The notes under the pieces are model-generated. The model worked only from the letters and a program-made list of their open reading frames with translations, was not told where the DNA came from and did not search any database. From Zanthoxylum bungeanum (lineage: Eukaryota; Streptophyta; Magnoliopsida; Sapindales; Rutaceae), in the NCBI GenBank assembly GCA_019454045.1, contig SKCR01047776.1, positions 1 to 64,000 of the forward strand: DNA of 64,000 bases, written 5' to 3'. How positions within the stretch are numbered: the stretch's first letter is position 1; the number at the start of each line of letters is the position of its first letter. Positions 57,154 to 64,000 of this stretch are shown here, piece by piece. The translations under genes and the position numbers were made by a program.

Positions 57154-59215
57154 TGTTGGTTAATTCTAAGGTCCCAAGATCAAATCAAGACATGAAATAA
57201 TGCGTGAATACACCAACGAAGATAGCGGAATACTTACATTGATCGGTTATGTCGATTTGAAGACGAATCATGCCCAAAAACGCACTGCCTTGGTAAGCTT
57301 ACTGCAACCAGTCCATGCTCACTGTCTTGGCAGTTTCGGGTCTCAAAACGAAGCTCCAAACTCCATCGGATGAGTCCCGCCTCATGGGTGAACCTCCCTA
57401 CCACCTTCGCAAAACTTGAAAGTGTGCTAGCACTTGATTTCTCACCATGAGAAACCACTCTTGCTTCCCTTATTCACGCCCAAACTGGTTCAAAACCAGT
57501 GAAGAATGGCCACCATTGCCGTGAGAGGAAGAGAGAATTTGAGAGAGATAAAATTGTGTATTAAGTTGTTAAAAATGATTTACCAAAAATCAATTTATAT
57601 TTATGCCATAATTTTCATTAAATTAATAATAAAATTATGACACAAAACATGCAATGGCTTAGAGTGTAAAACACTCAATTTCCATGCAATAACATTGAGT
57701 GCATTGTACACTATCTACATGCAATGACATTGAGTGCAATGTACACAATCTACATGCAAAGCATTAGAATGACATGTGTCATGTGGGCCCCACACGTTTC
57801 CAAATGAAAGTGGGCCCACGTGCACTCACGCGTTCGGGTTCGATATTTCCGAAATACCGAGCTTACTTCGCGACGTTAATTCAATCGAATTTAAATAAAT
57901 AATTGCGCCTAGCGAAATTATTATTTACGTCGCTAACGAATTAATTCTAAATTAACTCGTTTACCCGAATTAAAATCTGATTTTAATTCCGCGTCGAAAT
58001 CTAATTTCGTCTAATATATCGAATATATTAATATATCGATTAATTCCGAATTAATCGTTCTCTCTCTTTAGACGACATTTTATCCCGGATAAAACATCTC
58101 CGTTATTAATCCTAGATTAATTTTCTCTCTCTTCTATTATAATCCCAGATTATTTAAGAGTGCGAGTTGTGCGTCATCGGTGGATTATCGGGAAGCGACC
58201 CATGAGATCCCCGGATAATCTGGCAGTAAATACGGTCGTCGGAGTATCCGAATCACGTACGTACCAAGTACTACGTTCTACCGATTTACAAGACAAGGTC
58301 GACTCCTAGCAAAGCACCAAGTCTACCCAATTCTCCGGACATATCCATTTAAGAATATTAAGATCTGTATCAAGCGTAGTATACTAATGTATTGTGTATA
58401 TCGGCCCAGTATCGGATAGTCACGTGCTAGGGCTGGGGCTGGATATGTGTCTGCCCCGTCCGAAGCACATGTCGGATGTCTGGTAACTAGTCTCTATAAT
58501 CGGATATACATGACCTTGTCATAATATCCCGATGGCCGGCCAGCACTTAAGAGCACTAATACCGTATCCTGCGTGACATCATCTCCAATATGACTGAAGT
58601 GATACTTCCATCTTGACATCACACCCAATACTCTACGACTCTCTGATAAACCCAGAAGTGGTGTACTCAGAACCCGTTTAAAGTCCCCTACCACCAAGAC
58701 CAAAGTTTATCGATTATCGTAAGTATTAGCGATGTAAGTCTCAGGTTAAGACCATACACACCTACCTTGATTTCGGCCTCCCATAGACACATAGTCATAA
58801 TACCAATGGGATTCCGAGGGGTCTATCCAGAGCGAAGCTGTTTCCCGTACCGTCGGTGAAAAACACGACCTCCTATCGCACTTGCATAAGTATCCAATAC
58901 TTATATATATGAGAACTATGCCGTTGTGCCCTCACAAACGCGCACAAGTGCAATACTAGCCTATTCCGCATTATCGATGTCCAGTCTCGATAATACTACG
59001 GCTAGGGATATTTAATGATTAAACCTTCGGGGACTGATACTGTCTCATATCATTCTCAGTCCAGGTACTAATCATAGGGACCTCTCTTCATTTATATATC
59101 TGTGGTGATCTAATCACAAATGATGAGAGTGCAATTTCCTTGTCACATAGTTAATTTGCTACAACAACACAATGATCTGTGCAAATAGTGACGCTATGGG
59201 TCATTTTGTCCAACA
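57154..59215 (-). repeat. Copia B 5' LTR
   Basis: TGTTGGTTAATTC ... TTGTCCAACA in plus orientation, keeping both terminal dinucleotides. Nearly identical to 49042-51099. Confidence 0.92.
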
Positions 59216-59220
59216 GTATC
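59216..59220. repeat. Target-site duplication GTATC (right) of copia B
   Basis: Matches 49037-49041; Tat 3' sequence resumes after it. Confidence 0.9.
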
Positions 59221-59351
59221 CTTGCAATACAGTTCATTATTTCCTACATATGTACTAAGAAGTAATGCAAATGCCTTTATTGAAACAAACGTTCAAGATG
59301 TTCATAGATTGCATAAATCCCAGCTAACCAGGAAAGACTAGAGTCAAGTAA

Positions 59352-59667
59352 TTATAAATCACGTCTTTTATTTCTGAGATGCTGGACCAAGTTCAGGAGA
59401 TCTAGGAGAAAGAGCGTTGGGAGTCCCCAGGGCAGCGATGGGCCACATTCGGTGCTGAGACCATTTGGTTTGGAAATGGTCCAATAGGCAGTGAGACAGG
59501 GGCCCACTTTGGAAATTAAGTTGTCCAGTGACAGGGTGATTGAGACACCCATATTGTCGAGGAACCCTGGCAGGAATATAGAATGAGCTAGAGTATAGAC
59601 CGGGAAGGGGTATACAGTGCCCGAGGAAATCCACGGTGACATGACTAAGATGCCGCCAAGGACACAT
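59352..59667 (-). other. Antisense ORF pair in the Tat 3' region
   Basis: Two overlapping minus-strand frames (59642-59352 and 59667-59368). One begins MSPWISSGTVYPFPVYTLAH and continues VGPCLTAYWTISKPNGLS. I do not recognise the product. Some Tat-clade elements (for example Grande and Retand) carry an antisense ORF between pol and the 3' LTR, so this may be a remnant of one; that is inference. Base composition here is more GC-rich than the flanks. Confidence 0.35.
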
Positions 59668-60153
59668 CCACGTGATGTTTACAGTAGTAAGGCGCAGCAG
59701 CCACTCATGCCATTCCGCATAAGGAAGGTTTTTTCTTCATTAAGGCCTGGGCAAGGTGGTGACGAGGGCCATAAGAAATAAAGACAGAAGCCGGATGAGG
59801 AACATTAAGTCTTAATTTCTCTTGCAACCAGATTTGAAAAAATATATATTAAATTTTAGCTCGCTGGGTTGAAAACTTGAAATTGACCCAAGCAAGATAG
59901 AGCAATCCGCTAAGTTGAAAATCTGAAATGATGGATAGAACGAACCTGTAAAACAAGGGGACTCCCGAGAACCAGCTTACAAGATGGTGCTTTATCATGT
60001 CTAAACCATGATGCGTCTCGGCCAAGATAACGGGGGAGAGATCATAACCACATCGGATTCACTCGATGATGTGCAATAAACGATAGTCGCCTCTCATACT
60101 ATCATAACCCACGAAGAGATATTGGGCCAAGATACATAATAAGACTGCACTCA
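59668..60153 (+). other. Tat 3' region with purine tract
   Basis: No sense ORF. Contains TGGGTTGAAAA repeats at 59867-59935 and a purine tract CGGGGGAGAG at 60031-60040 that may be the Tat polypurine tract. The sequence after it does not match the 5' LTR start. Confidence 0.45.
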
Positions 60154-62092
60154 TGTTAGGGATATGCCCTATACCTAACTTGTGGATGGGCTATATGTAC
60201 ATGTATTTGTAATATTTTCACTAATTAATAAAATGGCAATCTTTATTATACGTGTCTTACATAACTTATATGAATCATTAAAAACTGTAATAAAGCCCAT
60301 GGAGTAATAAGATGATGGCTTCCACGCATTATGAGAATCATTACTCTTAAATGTTCCTAGTCATAGTTTTGTGAATAATATGGACGTTCACAAAGCGGAG
60401 AGACTAGCATGATGATATGATCTGCCTAAGTGGGGTAGCCGATCTCATAGGCTACTTGCGGAGATCCTCCGCTTGGTGTATCACATGGATGCATGAGTTG
60501 CTCGTGTCCATCGAAATGACCGCCGAAAGCTTTCACATGGAGTGTTTATCCCATGTGTCTGTGAGAACTTTCATGTATCGATTGTATGACTAGTCTTTAG
60601 ACTTGAGGTCTTTACAATCTTATGTGTGGATCAAATAACTTTGACATTCTCCTTCCCCGGTTCAAAATATCTGGTCATAAGGGTATGATTGGGTCATTTG
60701 TTGAAACACATGAAATTTGTAAAGATACAACAGAGAATCGCCACTCTCTCAGATAATATTTTCTTATAAGAGTAATATTCCAGTTCGCGGGTTGATATGT
60801 GCGATCAGTGCTTAAGACTGTGGCTGCAACGGAAGAATCAAGTGAGATTCTTGGGTTAGCACGATTCATGACACTATCAACATCATACCTTTGACTATAT
60901 GGGTAGACATTTTCCATACCCTAGGTCAAACAGTGGGAATACAGTGAGGCGAGAGATTGTATCATATGTAAATCACATACAGAATGGGTATATATCTTTC
61001 CTTCTCATTTGGGGGCATTGGCATGTTGCTAGATGTCAACCTTGGTTATTGAAATCGAACGACTATCTGATCGGAGGATAATTTATGTTCGATTAAATTA
61101 TCACGATTAATTTCATGTCCAACTTGAGGGGAACCGAAAAGGTCACAGACAACAAAGTTGAAATCAATGGTTAACAATGCACAGTACAAATTTAACAGCA
61201 TATATGATTGCTGTAGGAATTGTTCATAAATGGTTAAATATGTTTAATTATTGAACAAATCATTTATGAGGTTCCATAGTGGCTTAGGGATCGGTGAATG
61301 ACGATAGGGGCACTTTGGGAATTGGAATAAATAAATAAATAAATAATGTGAATAGTAAATTTTTTTTATTTGTTATTTGTTTTGAATTCCAATTCGGCCC
61401 AAAATCTTATTAGGGTTTTATAATCTCATTAAACCACTAAATTAAGATCCAATGGCTAAGATTAAATTAGCATTTATCCCACATCGGATTCTTAATTAAT
61501 TTTGTTGTCTTTGGAGCACCTATATAAACCCAAAGAATTATTTACAAATTTTGCACCAAACCTTTCATATCTTGGGTTTATATAAGTGAGCAACTCTAAA
61601 GTTTAAGAGTAAGCCACTGATTTTGAGGATCCTTAAGTCTAATTGACTAGAGGAACCTCGAATTAAAAGTTTTGAGGTATTTTCCTAGGCTAGCACCAAG
61701 GGCAAAATACCCGTGCAATCAAGGCGTAGTCTTGCCGTTAAGTTTTGGCGTTGGTGTGTGCACCTTTGGAGGCCACACACTTAGGTGGCTCTTTGGAACG
61801 TGGAAGAGCTTGCTGAGTTCGAGAAAAGCTTGTAGATTGGAGGGAGGACTGGAGGAGTCTTTGGTTCAAGTAAGTCTTTTTCTTTCTTTGTTTTAATTAG
61901 AGTTCTTATGATAGTTAGCATGTTTAGGTTTATGTTATTTTCCTGTTTTATTAGTTTTTATGCTTAGAATATATATTAACATGCCTAGGCTTGTAGAATA
62001 ATCAAAACTAATGGGTCTTGGGTAAAGGAATAGTGGCATCATAATTTGATTTATTTAATTTTCTGTTGAGCACTCGCGGCCGCTTCCCAACA
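60154..62092 (+). repeat. Copia C 5' LTR
   Basis: TGTTAGGGATATG ... CTTCCCAACA, followed at once by the primer site. Length 1939 bp. TATA box TATATAA at 61521-61527, about 570 bp before the LTR end, so R-U5 is long. Confidence 0.82.
61521..61527 (+). promoter_or_regulatory. TATA box of copia C LTR
   Basis: CACCTATATAAACCC; well-formed plant TATA box, transcription start expected about 30 bp downstream. Confidence 0.7.
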
Positions 62093-62093
62093 G

Positions 62094-62105
62094 TGGTATC
62101 AGTGC
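62094..62105 (+). promoter_or_regulatory. Copia C primer-binding site
   Basis: TGGTATCAGTGC adjoining the LTR, one mismatch to the tRNA-iMet form TGGTATCAGAGC. Confidence 0.8.
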
Positions 62106-63476
62106 GCCGTTTTTGTTTTGATTAGTTCTCTCTCATTTGAACTCAAAATTGGGTGTGTAAAAGCTCGTTGGAAAGCCAACACCCTGAACTTAATTTTAGG
62201 TACAGGTTTTGTATGATTTGGTTAATATTTGAATTGTGAAATTTCATTTAAAGTTCACGCATCTGTAAAAAAATGTGAATTGTAAATTTATTTGATTAAA
62301 ATAAAATGCAATATCATAATTAAATATTAATCAAAGTTATTCAATGCCTAAAATAATTCCAACATATTAAAACTCATATGCTTGATGATTCTATGTATGA
62401 TTAGAATTGGCATGATTATTTTAGGGTGCAAACATCTAGAGATTTTCTAAGGAAATAGATAGTGTATTGCTTATCCCTTAGCTAAGTAATTATTCCGTGA
62501 TGAACTTAGAGATTTATTACCTTTAAGGCTAATAATATAAATCACTTATTTATAATAAAAGACATTATAAAAGATACAAGTGGGGGGGGGGACCAAGGCG
62601 TTAATAAAACTTTCCAAACTAAAGTTAATTTAACCAAATGTATTACTAGAGTTAGATAATGATTTGGTGTCTTCCTTCACTCACTACCTTTTTATAGCCA
62701 AAAGGAAAAGTTATGAAGACATCTAGATAATCATTTACTCAAAGCTTACGTTAAAGCATATTTAAAGTGTTAAACTAATTTGGAGGATCTATTGTTTATT
62801 CCTGTCACCAATGCAATAAGAGCCTAAGAGGTAAGGATATTTAAGAGAGTTCGCTCCACCCTCTCTCTGGAGAATTTTCAATGGAGGAATCCATTTGACA
62901 GTTATTCACTTAAACTTGCTAAAATCCTCAATAATAATTTAAGTCTAAAATTTGCCTCCCATTGTAAAGTATAGACCCAAAGGGCTTAAACCGTATTGGC
63001 AAGACTAGGCATTACCAGACTGACCAATACCAATTTGTCCCTAAATCGTACTATTGAAAATGGTTTGAATTTTCTGAGTCATAAGACGCAGCGACCCTTA
63101 GGCGTGGTCTTATAACTTAGTGGCAAAGATTGGGTGTCCACAAGGACTATCCTAAGCTATGGCATGTTTGATTGCCCAACCCAATGATCAAGGAATTGTG
63201 ATTTATATAATAAATTTGTTGGGAACCTACCTAATTATCGTATTTTATAACGACCGGCCCTAGTCGGAGTTATGAAATGATGATAATGGGATCCTTGCGC
63301 ATAAGAAATCCATCATATTGGGGTTGATGCGATTTGCTTAAAATTTTAAAATAATTGAGTGGGAGCAACTTCATAATATTAAAAGCCCATGTTATTTTGA
63401 AACATTAATGAAAAAATATTCTTAATTTTTACATTTTCTCTTAACAGGTGGGTTAAAATATTTAACATATATTCAA
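62106..63476 (+). other. Copia C leader
   Basis: About 1.4 kb without an ORF of note between primer site and gag; includes a nine-G run near 62583-62591. Confidence 0.6.
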
Positions 63477-64000
63477 ATGGCAAACAGAGTATCACTCCGT
63501 TCCATCATTGATGAGCATAAGCTCAAATGGGACAACTACAATGACTGGTTTAGAAACCTTAAAATTGTCTTACGACAAGAAAAGATTTTCTATGTTCTTG
63601 AAAGACCATTTCCCCATGAACCCACAAAAGATGCTGACTAAAATACATTTGATGCTTGGAAGAAACATGTCGATGATGATGAGCAAGTAGTTTGCATAAT
63701 GCTTGGCTCTATGTCGGACGAGCATCAGAAAGCTCACGAAGATATGGATGCTCAAACCATCATCTTTCACTTGAAGGAGTTGTATGCAACTTCCGTTCAT
63801 ACCGTGAGATTCCAAGTGTCAGGTGTCTTATTCTAAACAAGGTATAAAGAAGGATCTGTTAATGGACATATGCTTAAGATGATTGGCCACATTGAAAAAT
63901 TGGCCAACCTCAGGTTCATCATGGATCATGAGATAGGTCATGATCTAATTCTTCAGTCCTTACCAAAAGACTTCTCTAACTTTATTATACAGTTTCATCT
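63477..64000 (+). pseudogene. Copia C gag, 5' part, two in-frame stops
   Basis: A single frame from ATG 63477 (MANRVSLRSIIDEHKLKWDN) to the window end, interrupted by TAA at 63639 and 63834. Copia capsid motifs in order: NYNDWFRNLKIVLRQEKIFY, VLERPFPHEPTKDAD, then AWKKHVDDDEQVVCIMLGSM, IIFHLKELYA, KEGSVNGHMLKMIGHIEKLA and LILQSLPKDFSNFIIQFH. No frameshift in 524 bp, so the element is fairly young. The remaining domains lie outside the window. Confidence 0.87.

Larger units (their letters stand above)
49042..59215 (-). mobile_element. Copia B: young minus-strand Ty1/copia-type element with decayed interior
   Basis: LTRs 57154-59215 (5') and 49042-51099 (3'), GTATC target duplication, iMet-like primer site and a copia-type polypurine tract. 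The LTRs differ by only a handful of substitutions and short indels over 2.06 kb, so insertion was recent. Nevertheless the coding region is full of stops and only fragments of gag, integrase, RT and RNase H can be read. That combination suggests a defective copy mobilised in trans. Confidence 0.88.
40114..60153 (+). mobile_element. Tat/Ogre-type Ty3/gypsy element, split by copia B, 3' end outside or lost
   Basis: A plus-strand element with 5' LTR 40114-41885 (TGTAG ... CTACA), a tRNA-Arg-like primer site, a long leader and gag. The pol order is protease, RT, RNase H, a second (archaeal-type) RNase H and integrase; the extra RNase H is the hallmark of the Tat clade (established knowledge). 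Pol ends about 48920. Copia B interrupts the 3' region at 49041/59216. An antisense ORF and a purine tract at 60030-60040 follow. No 3' LTR matching 40114 is seen before copia C starts at 60154. Confidence 0.85.
60154..64000 (+). mobile_element. Copia C: Ty1/copia element, 5' part, runs off the window
   Basis: 5' LTR 60154-62092, iMet primer site, leader and the first part of gag. The five bases before it, ACTCA (60149-60153), are the expected target duplication; the right copy is outside. Confidence 0.85.

Overview
The window is repeat-rich plant nuclear DNA. It is almost entirely nested LTR retrotransposons, recognised from TG...CA long terminal repeats, tRNA primer sites, polypurine tracts, five-base target duplications and Ty1/copia and Ty3/gypsy polyprotein remnants. 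I see no intact host gene, tRNA, rRNA or CRISPR array. Repeat types and primer sites (tRNA-iMet, tRNA-Asp, a tRNA-Arg-like site) fit a flowering plant; the species cannot be told from this window.

Layout. 1-3.5 kb: old, broken Ty1/copia remnants, including a gag pseudogene. 3.67-10.96 kb: a plus-strand Ty3/gypsy-type element with LTRs starting TGTAACACC, a 5' LTR of about 1.9 kb, a non-coding internal part and a truncated 3' LTR. 11.34-40.11 kb: a plus-strand Ty1/copia element (copia A) split by two minus-strand Athila-like elements, Athila-1 (11865-24387, TSD CAATC) and Athila-2 (26827-36222, TSD CGCCT). At 40114 copia A is broken by a plus-strand Tat/Ogre-type element that reaches about 60.15 kb. 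That element is itself split by a minus-strand copia B (49042-59215, TSD GTATC, nearly identical LTRs, so young). At 60154 another plus-strand Ty1/copia (copia C) begins and runs off the window.

The most notable content is in the two Athila-like elements. Between integrase and 3' LTR both carry, in sense orientation, an intron-less gene of the LOG family (cytokinin riboside 5'-monophosphate phosphoribohydrolase, the enzyme that releases active cytokinin bases). Athila-2 keeps the PGGxGTxEE motif. Differences between the two copies are biased to synonymous sites in the stretch I compared. Athila-2 has lost reverse transcriptase and the integrase core but still carries the LOG region. Athila-1 also has an unidentified 188-residue ORF with a Cys cluster between integrase and LOG, and its LTR has a dense cluster of G-box and W-box motifs just upstream of the TATA box. 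Together these suggest a retrotransposon lineage that captured a hormone-activation gene and may have been under stress-type transcriptional control. Both LOG copies here are now broken by frameshifts or a stop.

Other structure of interest: three tandem stem-loops with a conserved loop and differing stems in the 3.7-5.6 kb LTR; two paralogous hairpins with a nearly constant 20-nt loop in the Tat leader; a chain of short palindromes in the copia B LTR; and CpG-rich palindromes shared between different elements. Several coding breaks are single-base changes in short runs, so some could be sequencing errors.
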